Origin: Flammeovirgaceae bacterium UBA4465
GTDB taxonomy: Bacteria > Bacteroidota > Bacteroidia > Cytophagales > Cyclobacteriaceae
Assembly (NCBI GenBank): GCA_905182375.1
Contig: CAJJBF010000009.1
Span: forward strand, 107,984 to 171,983
Length of the DNA: 64,000 nucleotides
Reading direction: 5' to 3'
Positions 43,775 to 54,676 of this stretch are shown here, in pieces; position 1 is the stretch's first letter; the number at the start of each line of letters is the position of its first letter. The translations under genes and the position numbers were made by a program. Below the pieces are notes generated by a model. The model did no database searches. It saw only the letters and a program-made list of their open reading frames with translations, and had not been told where the DNA came from.

Positions 43775-46700
43775 TTAATGCCCTTTACTGGTCCTGTATT
43801 TCTCTAAAATTTCTATCGCCGCCTTTGAAATTACAGTCCCAGGGCCAAATATAGCAGTCACCCCTTTTGCAAACAAAAAATCATGGTCCTGCTCCGGAAT
43901 CACGCCGCCTGCAATGACACCGATATCTTCTCTGTTGAGCAGCGCTAACTCTTTGATCAGTTTTGGAATCAAAGTGTGATGACCCCCAGCCAATGAAGAG
44001 GCACCTACAAAATGTACATCATTTTCAGCCGCCTGCATGGCCGTCTCTTTCGGTGTTTGAAACAAAGGACCTATGTCTACATCAAATCCCAAATCAGCAA
44101 AACTAGTGGCAATAATTTTAGCTCCTCTATCGTGACCATCTTGACCCATTTTGGCAATTAAAATACGGGGTCTGCGACCTTCCTTAGCGGCAAAGGTACT
44201 CGAGAGCGCTAAGGCCTTTTTGAAAAAGCGATCTTGATGGGCCGATTTTGCATAAATTCCTGAAATCGTTTGATGTGAAGCTTTGTGTCTTCCAAATTCT
44301 TTTTCCATGGCTAAGGTTATTTCTCCAAGCGTCGCTCTTAGGCGGGCGGCCTCAATGGCCAAAACCAACAAATTGCCCTTACCCGAAGCGGCTGCTTCGC
44401 TTAATTTCTTTAATGCTTGACTGATTTTATGATCCTCACGTCGTCCCTTAATGGCATTGATACTTACCATTTGCTGCTCACGCACCTCTTGGTTATCAAT
44501 CTCCAATAGATCAAAATGATCTTTCTGATCCGTGGTGTATTTATTGACGCCCACAATAGACGCTACCCCCGTATCAATATGTGCTTGGGTCGTTGCGGCT
44601 ACCTCCTCAATTTTCATTTTTGGATATCCCCGCTCAATGGCTGTAATCATGCCCCCCATAGCTTCTATTTCTTGGATAATTTTCCACGCCTTATTGATCA
44701 GATCTTCGGTCTGTTTTTCAAGATAAAAGGAGCCACCAAAGGGATCTATTACCTGGGAAATACCCGTTTCTTTTTGAATATATATTTGGGTCTCACGGGC
44801 TATGGCTGCCGAATATTCCGTGGGCAGCGCGAGGGCCTCATCGAGCGAATTGGTATGCAATGACTGGGTATGTCCAAAAATGGCGGCTAATGCTTCCATA
44901 CAGGTCCGTCCCACATTATTATAGGGATCCTGTGCCGTCAAACTGTATCCTGAAGTTTGGGAATGGGCGCGCAAAGCCATACTCTTAGGGTTTTGCGCAC
45001 CAAAAGAATTTATGAGCTTGGCCCACAAAAACCTAGCTGCCCTCATTTTTGCAATTTCGGTCATGAAGTTCATCCCGATGCCCCAAAAAAAAGAAATTCT
45101 CGGTGCCAACTGATCTATGGGAATACCTACTTCAATCCCCTTTCTTACGTATTCTAATCCATCCGCCAACGTAAATGCCAATTCTAATTCCGCTGAAGCA
45201 CCTGCTTCATGCATATGATAGCCACTGACACTGATAGAATTAAATTTGGGCATGTGGGCAGCGCTGAACTCAAAAATGTCTCCAATGATTCTCATAGAAG
45301 GCTTGGGTGGATAGATGTACGTATTGCGCACCATGAATTCTTTCAAAATATCATTTTGAATGGTCCCCGTCAATTGACTTGGCTTTACCCCTTGCTCTTC
45401 TGCAGCCACAATAAAAAAAGCCATTATGGGAATTACCGCTCCGTTCATGGTCATGGAAACAGACATTTGATCTAGGGGAATTTGATCAAAAAGCAATTTC
45501 ATGTCCTCGACTGAATCGATGGCAACCCCTGCCTTTCCCACATCTCCGACCACACGAGGATGATCACTGTCATAGCCTCTATGAGTGGCCAAATCAAAAG
45601 CTACTGAAAGCCCTTTTTGCCCAGCTTTCAAATTTTTCCGATAAAATGCATTAGAGGCTTTCGCTGTAGAGAACCCGGCATATTGACGAATCGTCCAGGG
45701 CCTTTGGGTATACATCGTAAGGTAAGGACCTCTCAAAAAGGGAGGTTTACCTGGAACAAAACCTTCCAGTTTAGATGAAGGTCGATGGTAATGATGTTCA
45801 CCGATCAGTTCCGCATAAGTTAGGTTTCCAAATTTTGATTGTAACAACCCCCACAAAGCAAGGCATTGCTGATGGCAATAAAAATCTAAAAAATGGGCTC
45901 CAGCTATCGGATCTTGCTCAAAAGTTAATTGGGCCTCCTCCCGGAGTAAGTTCCCCACATTTCGAGACCAGCGCTGTCCATCAGCACTGTCCTGAGCATC
46001 TAACTCAAATGATAAATAATTTACAGCCCCTAGGGTTAACGATAGTCCTGTCGCACTGTTTGAAATGAGGCCTTCAGCCAATCCTTTCCGTTTTCTTGGT
46101 GAGGAGTGTATGCGAAATCTATCTGTTGAAAAAGGGATTTTCTCAGCTCTGCAAAGTGCAGACACCATAAATCGCAAACTACGAACCTTAGTGAGGTCAT
46201 GATAAAAATGAGAACCATGATCTAAGTGCACCGTGACGGATTGATCTTTGCTTTTTAAGCAATCAATAATTTGTAAAACAAGGCTTGACCATTCTTTGAG
46301 AGTTCGGTAATGAGTTGCGTCAATGGTAAAACTGAATTGAGCGTGTCCCGACGCCCAATTATCTGCACCTCCTTCGAATGCACAGGCTTCCAAAGAGCTG
46401 TAATAATTAAAAAAATCATCTAAATCTTTCGTCCTTGATCCGGTGAAAAAAATACTGCAATGTGCTGCCTGAATTTGGTCATACAAAATATCGGGATTGG
46501 GAGCATGATGCTTTACATCAAAAATAATGCCTTCACAACCATTATTAAGTGCTTCGAGTGCTTCTCTATTGGCCGTTTTATCATCTTTTACTTCAATTTT
46601 ATGAAGTAATTTCCATTGAGGATAAGGTTGGCTTGAAAAAAAATGTGTGATATAAGTCGAGACTGTGGTATTGGAGGCATCATAAAAAGGATCTAACTCA

Positions 46701-46861
46701 ATCCCTGATGGATCTCGCCATTTTAATTCTTTTTCAAAATCTAAATGGGAACCTTTTTGCTTAATTTCTTTAAGCCAATTTTTGAAAGTCGATTTTGAAA
46801 ATTCGCTGAATGTCGCTTGACCCTCCTTCATGGTAAACAAAACTAATTGATCAAGATGCAT
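43775..46861 (-). CDS. Methylmalonyl-CoA mutase, fused small-subunit-like and catalytic chains
   Basis: 1028 residues in one frame. Residues 1 to ~345 read as the TIM-barrel of the small subunit MutA ([42 protein letters not shown]) without its C-terminal B12-like domain. After a ~25-residue linker, [26 protein letters not shown] starts a full catalytic Mut[33 protein letters not shown], then the B12 domain with [12 protein letters not shown] (lower-ligand His) and [12 protein letters not shown]. The normal N-terminal extension of MutB is replaced by the MutA piece. It isomerises succinyl-CoA and methylmalonyl-CoA with adenosylcobalamin. Its chaperone MeaB is 13 kb away. Confidence 0.9.
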   Translation of the reverse strand: MHLDQLVLFTMKEGQATFSEFSKSTFKNWLKEIKQKGSHLDFEKELKWRDPSGIELDPFYDASNTTVSTYITHFFSSQPYPQWKLLHKIEVKDDKTANREALEALNNGCEGIIFDVKHHAPNPDILYDQIQAAHCSIFFTGSRTKDLDDFFNYYSSLEACAFEGGADNWASGHAQFSFTIDATHYRTLKEWSSLVLQIIDCLKSKDQSVTVHLDHGSHFYHDLTKVRSLRFMVSALCRAEKIPFSTDRFRIHSSPRKRKGLAEGLISNSATGLSLTLGAVNYLSFELDAQDSADGQRWSRNVGNLLREEAQLTFEQDPIAGAHFLDFYCHQQCLALWGLLQSKFGNLTYAELIGEHHYHRPSSKLEGFVPGKPPFLRGPYLTMYTQRPWTIRQYAGFSTAKASNAFYRKNLKAGQKGLSVAFDLATHRGYDSDHPRVVGDVGKAGVAIDSVEDMKLLFDQIPLDQMSVSMTMNGAVIPIMAFFIVAAEEQGVKPSQLTGTIQNDILKEFMVRNTYIYPPKPSMRIIGDIFEFSAAHMPKFNSISVSGYHMHEAGASAELELAFTLADGLEYVRKGIEVGIPIDQLAPRISFFWGIGMNFMTEIAKMRAARFLWAKLINSFGAQNPKSMALRAHSQTSGYSLTAQDPYNNVGRTCMEALAAIFGHTQSLHTNSLDEALALPTEYSAAIARETQIYIQKETGISQVIDPFGGSFYLEKQTEDLINKAWKIIQEIEAMGGMITAIERGYPKMKIEEVAATTQAHIDTGVASIVGVNKYTTDQKDHFDLLEIDNQEVREQQMVSINAIKGRREDHKISQALKKLSEAAASGKGNLLVLAIEAARLRATLGEITLAMEKEFGRHKASHQTISGIYAKSAHQDRFFKKALALSSTFAAKEGRRPRILIAKMGQDGHDRGAKIIATSFADLGFDVDIGPLFQTPKETAMQAAENDVHFVGASSLAGGHHTLIPKLIKELALLNREDIGVIAGGVIPEQDHDFLFAKGVTAIFGPGTVISKAAIEILEKYRTSKGH

Positions 46862-47073
46862 TAATCGAACCTATCAATTTATTTATAATAAATTTTGCCG
46901 GTAATCATTGAAATTCATTAAAAAAAAGGGGAAATTAAAAGAGCAGATTAAATCACTTAAAATCAAATGATATTTCACTTTTTTGTTTACTTTTTTTACG
47001 CCACCTTTGATAACGCTTAATAAAAAAAAGATCCCAAAAAAGGAAAAATGACCACCACGAAAATGACTCCTGG

Positions 47074-48474
47074 ATGTATGTAGAAAAATGGAGCAATTGC
47101 CTTTTGCTGATCAAAGAACAAATACCGGCTCAAAGCTTTAGTACGTGGTTCATGCCTATTGTTCCAGTGAAAATTGAAGATGAAGTATTGACTATTCAGG
47201 TGCCCAGTCAATTTTTCTATGAGTGGCTCGAGGAAAATTATGTACATATCCTACAGCAAGCAGTTCAAAAAGTTATCGGTCAAAATGGAAAACTAGAGTA
47301 TTCCGTGGTCATGGATAATGGCAGTGCATCTAACCAACCCTATACGGTCAATGTAGGTGGAAACAAAAGTGGGTTTAATAAATCTCGCGTCAATGGATAT
47401 GATAAATATAAAAATCCTCAGTTCATGCAAGAACTGGCCAGTGACTCGAACCTAAATCCCAATTATCAATTTGAAAATTACATTGAAGGTGATTGTAACC
47501 GATTGGCAAGATCTGCAGGATTTGCCGTGGCCAATAAACCAGGAGTTACCTCATTCAATCCATTTATGGTTTATGGAGGCGTTGGACTAGGTAAAACCCA
47601 TTTAATTCAGGCCATTGGTAATGAAATCAAACGCAATCATCCCGAAAAATATGTTTTCTATGTGGCTTCTGAAAAATTCACCAATCAGTTCATAGATGCG
47701 CTGAAAAGTAACAGTCTTCAGGAATTTATTGCTTATTACAGGAACGTGGACGTTCTCATGTTGGATGATGTTCAGTTTTTGAAAGATAAAGAAAAAACTC
47801 AGGAAATATTCTTCCATATATTCAATCACTTGCATCAATCTGGAAAGCAAATCATCATGACTTCAGATCGGCCTCCAAAAGATTTAAGTGGTCTTCAAGA
47901 ACGATTAGTCTCAAGATTCAAATGGGGCTTGACTGCCGATATTCAACAACCTGATTTCGAAACGCGTATCGCCATCATTAGAAAGAAATTGCAGGCAGAT
48001 GGGATTATTATATCCGATCAAGTAATTGAATATCTAGCGTATAGTGTCAATACCAATATTCGAGAATTGGAAGGCGTAATCATCTCCATGATTGCCCATG
48101 CCTCTCTCACCAATGTCGAAGTAGATTTAGAACTTGCCAAAACGATTCTTAAAAATATAGTCTCTCATATTGACTCAGAAGTAGGAGTTGATTACATCCA
48201 AAAAACGGTAGGTGAATATTTTAATATTTCTATCGATGACATGAAGGCAAAAACGCGAAAAAAAGAAGTGGTCATTGCAAGACAAGTAGCCATGCATTTT
48301 GCCAAAGACTATACGAATCATTCATTAAAATCCATTGGTTATCATTTTGGAGGTCGAGATCACAGTACGGTGATCTATGCCTTACAGTCCGTAAGCGATA
48401 TGATTGACACCAATTCCAAATTCAAATACTCAATAGACGAGTTGAAGAAAAAAATAAAATTAAAAGCCATTTAA
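47074..48474 (+). CDS. dnaA: Chromosomal replication initiator DnaA
   Basis: 466 residues from ATG at 47074. Domain I: WSNCLLLIKEQIPAQSFSTWF with PSQFFYEWLEENYV. Domain III AAA+: FMVYGGVGLGKTHLIQAI (Walker A), VLMLDDVQFLKDK (Walker B), TSDRPPKDL. Domain IV: DNA-binding helix-turn-helix with GRDHSTVIYAL. Length and order are complete. No cluster of TTATCCACA boxes lies within the gaps on either side, so oriC is probably elsewhere, as is common in this phylum. Flanked by the mutase (divergent) and the GH3-dxr-rseP run. Confidence 0.98.
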   Translation: MYVEKWSNCLLLIKEQIPAQSFSTWFMPIVPVKIEDEVLTIQVPSQFFYEWLEENYVHILQQAVQKVIGQNGKLEYSVVMDNGSASNQPYTVNVGGNKSGFNKSRVNGYDKYKNPQFMQELASDSNLNPNYQFENYIEGDCNRLARSAGFAVANKPGVTSFNPFMVYGGVGLGKTHLIQAIGNEIKRNHPEKYVFYVASEKFTNQFIDALKSNSLQEFIAYYRNVDVLMLDDVQFLKDKEKTQEIFFHIFNHLHQSGKQIIMTSDRPPKDLSGLQERLVSRFKWGLTADIQQPDFETRIAIIRKKLQADGIIISDQVIEYLAYSVNTNIRELEGVIISMIAHASLTNVEVDLELAKTILKNIVSHIDSEVGVDYIQKTVGEYFNISIDDMKAKTRKKEVVIARQVAMHFAKDYTNHSLKSIGYHFGGRDHSTVIYALQSVSDMIDTNSKFKYSIDELKKKIKLKAI

Positions 48475-48488
48475 TTTACCTCAAACAA

Positions 48489-48542
48489 AAGGCACATTTT
48501 ATTTTCCCTTTTACCCTCCAGCACTAAATTTCAATGTGCCTT
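48489..48542. repeat. Long-loop inverted repeat after dnaA
   Basis: AAGGCACATT (48489-48498) and AATGTGCCTT (48533-48542) are perfect 10-bp inverted arms around a 34-base pyrimidine-rich loop, starting 15 bases after the dnaA stop. No T-run follows, so it is not a standard terminator; it may be an mRNA end-protecting hairpin or a protein site. Confidence 0.5.
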
Positions 48543-48656
48543 CCAAAACAAAATATCTACCTAAAAAAGCCACTCGCCCGCCCGTTGAAAACTGCTGAAA
48601 TAAGTTTTTAATCAAAATGATTTTTCAATAATCTATCAATCAAAACTTAACCATAG

Positions 48657-48664
48657 TAATTTTG
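48657..48664 (+). promoter_or_regulatory. Candidate -7 box of GH3-dxr-rseP
   Basis: TAATTTTG fits TAnnTTTG exactly and lies 48 bases before the GH3-like start. No good -33 element is visible. Confidence 0.35.
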
Positions 48665-48712
48665 TGAAATAATGAAAGCATCTGAAACCGTTAATGATTT
48701 ATTTTCACAAAC

Positions 48713-50212
48713 ATGGGGATTCGATCTATCTTAAGTAAGCCGATAGCCAAATGGATAGTTTACGACCAAAAAAAATGGGCGCTCAATCCAGGTAAGTTTC
48801 AATCCAACTTGTTTAGAAAACTGATAAAATCAGGTTCAAAAACCCAATTTGGAAGAGACCATCAATTTGATGAAATTCGAAATCATACGGACTTTACTCA
48901 GCGGGTACCGATTCGAGATTATGAAGGATTAAAGCCCTATATCAAAGAAATTCTTAAAGGCAAAAAAGATGTTCTTTGGCCTGGACAGCCTGCCTATTTA
49001 GCCAAAACCTCTGGGACAACCAGCGGAGTCAAATACATACCCATAACAAAAGATTCCATTCCCAACCACATCAACAGTGCTCGAAATGCTTTGTTATCCT
49101 ATGTGAATGAAACAGGTAACAGCACCTTTCTGGATAAAAAACTGATCTTCCTTTCAGGAAGTCCTACCTTAACCTATACCTCAGGTATTCCAACAGGGAG
49201 ATTGTCTGGGATCATTAATCATTTAATCCCAACTTACCTTAAATCCAATCAGCTGCCAAGCTACCCAACCAATTGCTTGGAAGACTGGGAGCAGAAAGTA
49301 GACCAAATCGTTCTCGAAACTGAAAATAAAGATTTATCGTTAATTTCTGGTATTCCTCCTTGGGTTCAAATGTATTTTGATAAATTGGTGAGCCGGAAAG
49401 GTAAATCTATCAAAGATGTTTTTCCTAATTTTTCTCTTTTTGTATACGGAGGGGTAAGTTTTGACCCCTATCAAAAAAAATTATATGAAACCATAGGAAA
49501 AACCATCGACAGCATAGAAACCTATCCTGCATCTGAAGGATTTATTGCTTATCAAGACAGCCAAGCTTCAAAAGGTCTCCTTTTGCTTTCTAACAGTGGG
49601 ATTTTTTTTGAATTTATTGCTGCCTCCGATTTTTTTAATGAATCACGCAAAAGACTTACCCTTGAAGAAGTTCAAATTGGGGTCAATTATGCTATGATCT
49701 TAAACAGTAATGCAGGCCTTTGGGGTTATGCTATAGGAGATACTGTGAAGTTTCTAAGTACTTATCCTCACCGCATTATTGTGACTGGTCGAATTAAGCA
49801 TTTCATCTCTGCATTTGGAGAACATGTCATAGGAGAAGAAGTGGAGAAAGCCATGACCCTTACTTGTCAGAAATTTCCTGAGACGGAACTCATTGAATAT
49901 ACGGTCGCCCCCCAAGTGACGCCCACCTCTGGACTTCCGCTTCACGAATGGTATATCGCTTTTGCTCAAAGGCCCCATGATGTATCCGCTTTCAAAAAAG
50001 AGTTAAATTTGAACATGCAACAGCTCAATAGCTATTATGATGATTTGGTAAAGGGTGCGGTATTGGATCCCTTACAAGTGATCACACTCAAAGCTGATGC
50101 CTTTATAAAATATATGAAATCCATTGGGAAATTGGGCGGGCAAAACAAAGTGCCTAGATTAAGCAACGACAGAAAAATAGTCGAGGCACTCCATACATTC
50201 AAAGAAAAATAA
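48713..50212 (+). CDS. GH3-family (acyl-acid amido synthetase-like) protein
   Basis: 499 residues. AKTSGTTSGVKYIPIT is the ATP-binding loop of the adenylate-forming GH3 fold; VYGGVSFDPYQ, ETYPASEGFIAYQD and GDTVKFLSTYPHRIIVTGRIKHF, then AFGEHVIGEEVEKAM, are the following blocks in order. Plant GH3 enzymes join amino acids to hormones; bacterial ones are uncharacterised. It is 7 bases upstream of dxr, so in an operon with isoprenoid precursor synthesis and RseP. Confidence 0.9.
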   Translation: MGIRSILSKPIAKWIVYDQKKWALNPGKFQSNLFRKLIKSGSKTQFGRDHQFDEIRNHTDFTQRVPIRDYEGLKPYIKEILKGKKDVLWPGQPAYLAKTSGTTSGVKYIPITKDSIPNHINSARNALLSYVNETGNSTFLDKKLIFLSGSPTLTYTSGIPTGRLSGIINHLIPTYLKSNQLPSYPTNCLEDWEQKVDQIVLETENKDLSLISGIPPWVQMYFDKLVSRKGKSIKDVFPNFSLFVYGGVSFDPYQKKLYETIGKTIDSIETYPASEGFIAYQDSQASKGLLLLSNSGIFFEFIAASDFFNESRKRLTLEEVQIGVNYAMILNSNAGLWGYAIGDTVKFLSTYPHRIIVTGRIKHFISAFGEHVIGEEVEKAMTLTCQKFPETELIEYTVAPQVTPTSGLPLHEWYIAFAQRPHDVSAFKKELNLNMQQLNSYYDDLVKGAVLDPLQVITLKADAFIKYMKSIGKLGGQNKVPRLSNDRKIVEALHTFKEK

Positions 50213-50219
50213 AAGTAAT

Positions 50220-51368
50220 TTGAAAAATATAGCTATTCTCGGATCTACCGGATCCATCGGAACACAGGCTCTTGAAGTGATAGAAGCCCATCCTAAACTG
50301 TTTCAGATAGAATTACTCACCTGTCATAAAAATGCCACTTTGATTGTGGCACAGGCCAAAAAATTTAACCCCAACGTCGTCATTGTAACGGACGAATCTA
50401 TTTACAAAGAGGTATTTAATGCCTTAGATCCCTTACACATCAAAGTATACGAAGGAATGGCAGCAGTCAATGATGCCGTTCAAATGAGTACCATTGACAT
50501 GGTCCTTACTGCGTTGGTAGGTTATGCGGGATTGATGCCTACAATAAAGGCAATCGAGGCTAAAAAGCCTATTGCTTTGGCGAACAAAGAAACACTTGTC
50601 GTTGCTGGAGAAATCATTATGAAACTGGCTGAAACGTCTGGGGTTCCCATTTTTCCTGTTGATTCTGAACATTCAGCTATTTTTCAATGTTTAGTAGGTG
50701 AACATCAAAATCCACTTGAAAAAATTATTTTAACAGCCTCTGGCGGCCCTTTTCGAGGTAAAGATGCCGCCTTCCTCCAAAACATAAAAAAAGAACAAGC
50801 TCTTAAACATCCAAATTGGGTCATGGGCGCTAAAATCACCATTGATTCTGCTACCTTGATGAATAAAGGACTTGAGGTCATTGAAGCCAAGTGGCTCTTT
50901 GGATTACGTACCGAACAAATAGAAGTTATCGTACATCCTCAATCTATAGTACATTCCTTGGTCCAATTTGAAGATGGTTCTATGAAAGCCCAAATGGGAC
51001 TACCTGACATGAAACTTCCCATACAATACGCACTAGGTTATCCCAAAAGAATCCCGTCAGATTTCCCAAGATTTAATTTTACAGATTACTCAAACCTGAC
51101 TTTTGAATCTCCCAATATTAAACTTTTCAGAAACCTTCAATTGGCTTATGACGTCTGTACTTCTGGGGGAAACCATCCCTGTATTCTCAATGCAGCCAAT
51201 GAGGTTGCCGTCGATGCATTTTTAAATGATCGCATAGGATTTTTACAGATATCCGAAGTTATTGAAAACTGCCTCGAAAAAGTATCTTATCTTCGTGCTC
51301 CAAATTTGGAAGATTTAATCAATACCGACAAAGAAACAAGAACTAAAGCAAACGAATTGATTCATTAA
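50220..51368 (+). CDS. dxr: 1-deoxy-D-xylulose 5-phosphate reductoisomerase
   Basis: 382 residues, start TTG at 50220. NADPH-binding ILGSTGSIGTQALEVIEA, then ALANKETLVVAGEII, PVDSEHSAIFQCL (metal/substrate Asp, Glu), LTASGGPFRG, HPNWVMGAKITIDSATLMNKGLEVIEA. All catalytic blocks and the C-terminal domain are intact. Second step of the MEP isoprenoid pathway. The stop overlaps the next start (TAATG). Confidence 0.97.
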   Translation: MKNIAILGSTGSIGTQALEVIEAHPKLFQIELLTCHKNATLIVAQAKKFNPNVVIVTDESIYKEVFNALDPLHIKVYEGMAAVNDAVQMSTIDMVLTALVGYAGLMPTIKAIEAKKPIALANKETLVVAGEIIMKLAETSGVPIFPVDSEHSAIFQCLVGEHQNPLEKIILTASGGPFRGKDAAFLQNIKKEQALKHPNWVMGAKITIDSATLMNKGLEVIEAKWLFGLRTEQIEVIVHPQSIVHSLVQFEDGSMKAQMGLPDMKLPIQYALGYPKRIPSDFPRFNFTDYSNLTFESPNIKLFRNLQLAYDVCTSGGNHPCILNAANEVAVDAFLNDRIGFLQISEVIENCLEKVSYLRAPNLEDLINTDKETRTKANELIH

Positions 51369-52681
51369 TGGAAGTATTCATCATGGTAGGGCAGCTGATT
51401 CTCGGTTTGTCCATTTTAGTAGGGTTGCACGAATTAGGACATTTACTCGCAGCTAAAGCATTTGGCATGCGGGTAGAACAATTTTCTATTGGATTTCCTC
51501 CAAAAATTTGGGGTAAAAAATTCGGAGAAACTGAATATTCTTTCGGTATGATTCCCTTAGGAGGATTTGTTAAAATCTCTGGCATGATCGATGAATCGTT
51601 AGACGTGACTGCGATGCGCGCCGTACCTCAGCCACATGAATTTAGGTCCAAACCCGCCTGGCAAAGACTGATCGTGATGATGGGTGGAATCATCGTCAAT
51701 GTAATCCTAGGTGTCATTATATTTATAGGATTTAAATATACCCAAGGGGATACCTATCTATCCAAACAAGAATTAAACAAATACGGGATCGTAGCTTATG
51801 AATTGGGTGAGTCCATAGGACTTAAAACGGGAGACAGAATCCTTGATATTAATGGCGAAGATTATGAACGCTTTAGAGACTTGGCCAGTCCAGCCGTCCT
51901 ACTCAGTAGTGATGGATACTTCACGGTAAACCGTGATGGAAAAAGACTAACTATACCCATACCCAATGATTTTGTCGATGATTTTGCAGAAGAAAACAAT
52001 GCCCAAAAATTTATTTTTTATAGATTAATTTTTGATATTGGTGCGGTCATCGAAGGCAGCCCTGCGGATCTTGGTGGACTGCAGGTAGGCGATAAAATTA
52101 TCGCATTAAATGGTGCTGAAATTGAATTTTACGATCAACTCCAAGCAAGTATGGATACCTTGGCTGGGACCCAAATCACTTTATTAATTAATCGATCTAA
52201 TGTCCAACAAACTTTAACTATTGAGGTCAATGAAGAAGGTAAAATTGGCTTTCAAGCCAATCGATTGAATGAAATTTCCACCGTTGAATATACGTTTGCA
52301 GAATCTGTCCCACTAGGAACTGAATTGGCTTTCAGTATTGTTTGGGATAACATCAAAGGCTTTAAAAAAATATTTGCTGGGGAAGTCTCCGCGAGTAAAT
52401 CGCTTTCTGGTCCTATAGGCATTGCGAAAATTTTTGGTGGTACTTGGGATTGGCAAAGGTTTTGGCGTATTACGGGAATGCTCTCCATGGTACTCGCCTT
52501 TATGAATTTCTTACCCATACCTGCATTAGATGGTGGGCATGTAGTGTTTTTAACTTGGGAAATAGTTACCGGAAAAAAACCCTCTGATACCTTTCTAGAA
52601 AATGCTCAAAAAGTAGGCATGGTGTTGCTCTTGGCATTGATGAGCTACGCTATCCTCAACGACATCATCAAGTTGTTCTAA
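51368..52681 (+). CDS. rseP: Site-2 membrane metalloprotease RseP
   Basis: 437 residues. Zinc-binding HELGHLLAAKAFG at the first membrane segment, YSFGMIPLGGFVKI, two PDZ-like domains in the middle (VIEGSPADLGGLQVGDKI), and the third metal ligand in NFLPIPALDGGHVVF near the C-terminus. It cuts membrane-bound anti-sigma factors or signal-peptide remnants in the bilayer. Coupled to dxr by start/stop overlap. Confidence 0.96.
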   Translation: MEVFIMVGQLILGLSILVGLHELGHLLAAKAFGMRVEQFSIGFPPKIWGKKFGETEYSFGMIPLGGFVKISGMIDESLDVTAMRAVPQPHEFRSKPAWQRLIVMMGGIIVNVILGVIIFIGFKYTQGDTYLSKQELNKYGIVAYELGESIGLKTGDRILDINGEDYERFRDLASPAVLLSSDGYFTVNRDGKRLTIPIPNDFVDDFAEENNAQKFIFYRLIFDIGAVIEGSPADLGGLQVGDKIIALNGAEIEFYDQLQASMDTLAGTQITLLINRSNVQQTLTIEVNEEGKIGFQANRLNEISTVEYTFAESVPLGTELAFSIVWDNIKGFKKIFAGEVSASKSLSGPIGIAKIFGGTWDWQRFWRITGMLSMVLAFMNFLPIPALDGGHVVFLTWEIVTGKKPSDTFLENAQKVGMVLLLALMSYAILNDIIKLF

Positions 52682-52711
52682 ACTCATTCGCTCACTAGGA
52701 GCCTGAGCCTT

Positions 52712-54676
52712 TTATTTTTCCAGCGCTCCTTCTCTGTAGATTTGAAACTCTACCCTTCTATTAATTTTCTTATCTGCCTCAGTATTTTCTTCCACCAAAG
52801 GCACAGAACTTCCCAATCCTTCCCACTCGACACGACTTTCCAGAATACCTGCAAAAATCACAATATAGTCTCGAATGTTTTCCGCTCGATCTTTGGATAA
52901 TTGTAAATTCAGTGCTTGAGATCCTTGAGAATCTGTATGCCCAGAGATCTTTAACTTGAACTCAATATTATCATATAAAAAATTAATTATTTTATTGAGA
53001 TCTCCATACATTTCGGGCTTAATTTCAGCTTTACCATTATCGAACTCTACAGATTCAAATTTCATACGGGCATTCATAGGCTCTGTCGTCTTGTTCAATT
53101 CTACGTACCCATCTAAGTAAAATGCTTCCTCTATCCTGAAGAAATCATCGCCTTGTATCACGAGTAAATAATTTCTCTGATCAATTAAATTAAACTCAAA
53201 AGTTCCATCTTCTTTCAGGTATTTAGGAGCAACCTCTACCCCTTGATCCATATCTACTACCGATACAATTCCACCAAAAGGCTTTCCATTCAAAGCATCC
53301 GTCAAACTTCCCCTTAATTGTGCTACCGCATCGGGTCTGGCGCCCATAGGAAGTGGGAAAGAATATAAATCCAATTTATCCAAGTCTTTAGACGATGATC
53401 TTGCATAGTACAAATCTTTGGAATTTGCATCAATGGTAAAATAGAACTCACTCCCCGTTCCATTGACCAAGGGTCCTATATTGATAGGTTCACTCCATTT
53501 ATCCATGATATTATACGATTTATAAATATCAAATCCTCCAAAATTGTAAAGATGCCCATTTGATGAGAAGTAAAGTGTATTATTAGAACCAATGAATGGA
53601 AACATCTCTTGATTATTTCTAGTATTGATAATAGGCCCCATATTTTGGCTTTGTGTCCAAGATCCATCCTTTTTCGTAGTAAAATAAATATCAGATAGAC
53701 CAAAACCACCCAAACGATCTGATGCAAAAAAGAGGGTATCTCCACTGTGGGATAAAGAGGGATGTGAATCCCAACTTAAACTATTTACATTGATTCCTAG
53801 GTTTTTTATTTCCGTCCATATGCTGTCCTTCAAGATGGCACTGAAGAGATCGCAATCACCATAGCACGAGGGGCAATCACATCGAGAAAAATACAGCGTA
53901 TTCCCATCCGCACTTAAACAGGCCGAACCTTCATTGTAATTAGAATTAATCTCTTGCATAGCATAAGCCTTAGACCAGGTCCCATAAGCATCCACATAAC
54001 TGATGTATAGATCCTCATTTTTGTTTTTGTTGATCTCCATACTCAGCTCTTCTCTTTGTGAGGTGAAAAGCAAGGCGCCATTATTTTGGCTGAGTGCCGG
54101 TCCGTAATCAGCACCCCTACTATTCACCGAAAACCCCATGTTGAGCAATACACCTTTTGGAGGCATCAGGGTATCGATAAGTTTTCGATGTTCGACCATC
54201 TCATAATAATATTCAATAGGCACAAACTGTGCTACTTCCTGGTTGTTTAAGGAATCATAATACAACTCTATTTCACCTGTATTAATCCCACCGTGATGAT
54301 GCCTCAAGACCAAACGATACAGAGACTTGGCATCTTCATAATCACCAAACATTTCAGTCAGCTTTGCCAATCGCCAAAGTAATCGAGTTTCAGAATAAAA
54401 ATTTTCGATACCAAAATTCGTCACGTACTTCGATAAAATGCCGTATTGGGCCTGATAATCTTTATTTTTTTCGAGCTTATTAAGCAGTAAAATTTGAGAT
54501 TTTTTAAAATATCGAGGAATTTTATTGATGTTCTCAAAATCATATCGATTGACAATAATATTTGACGAAAGGTTATCAGAATCAAACTTCAGCACCGTAG
54601 TCGCATCACTTTGCCCTTGGATCCGATGATTAATGCCAAAAATACTTAAGAAAAGTAAGACCTTAATTGGGTTCAT
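52712..54676 (-). CDS. OmpA/PD40-repeat outer-membrane protein (PorE-like)
   Basis: 654 residues. Signal peptide ending RIQGQ; helical TPR-like part (DYEDAKSLYRLVLRHH); then several PD40/TolB-type blades (LSADGNTLYFSRCD, LSHSGDTLFFASDR, GSNNTLYFSSNG); a carboxypeptidase-regulatory-like domain (LRGSLTDALNGKPFGG); and a C-terminal OmpA domain with SGHTDSQGSQALNLQLS and INRRVEFQIY. This order is the same as in PorE of the type IX secretion system, which anchors the machine to peptidoglycan. Many paralogues have this order, so PorE is likely but not certain. Convergent with rseP. Confidence 0.82.
   Translation of the reverse strand: MNPIKVLLFLSIFGINHRIQGQSDATTVLKFDSDNLSSNIIVNRYDFENINKIPRYFKKSQILLLNKLEKNKDYQAQYGILSKYVTNFGIENFYSETRLLWRLAKLTEMFGDYEDAKSLYRLVLRHHHGGINTGEIELYYDSLNNQEVAQFVPIEYYYEMVEHRKLIDTLMPPKGVLLNMGFSVNSRGADYGPALSQNNGALLFTSQREELSMEINKNKNEDLYISYVDAYGTWSKAYAMQEINSNYNEGSACLSADGNTLYFSRCDCPSCYGDCDLFSAILKDSIWTEIKNLGINVNSLSWDSHPSLSHSGDTLFFASDRLGGFGLSDIYFTTKKDGSWTQSQNMGPIINTRNNQEMFPFIGSNNTLYFSSNGHLYNFGGFDIYKSYNIMDKWSEPINIGPLVNGTGSEFYFTIDANSKDLYYARSSSKDLDKLDLYSFPLPMGARPDAVAQLRGSLTDALNGKPFGGIVSVVDMDQGVEVAPKYLKEDGTFEFNLIDQRNYLLVIQGDDFFRIEEAFYLDGYVELNKTTEPMNARMKFESVEFDNGKAEIKPEMYGDLNKIINFLYDNIEFKLKISGHTDSQGSQALNLQLSKDRAENIRDYIVIFAGILESRVEWEGLGSSVPLVEENTEADKKINRRVEFQIYREGALEK

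Noticed and set aside
46862-48712. Replication origin beside dnaA
   Set aside because: No cluster of TTATCCACA-type boxes in either flanking gap; a lone match at 22861 lies inside the WD40 gene.
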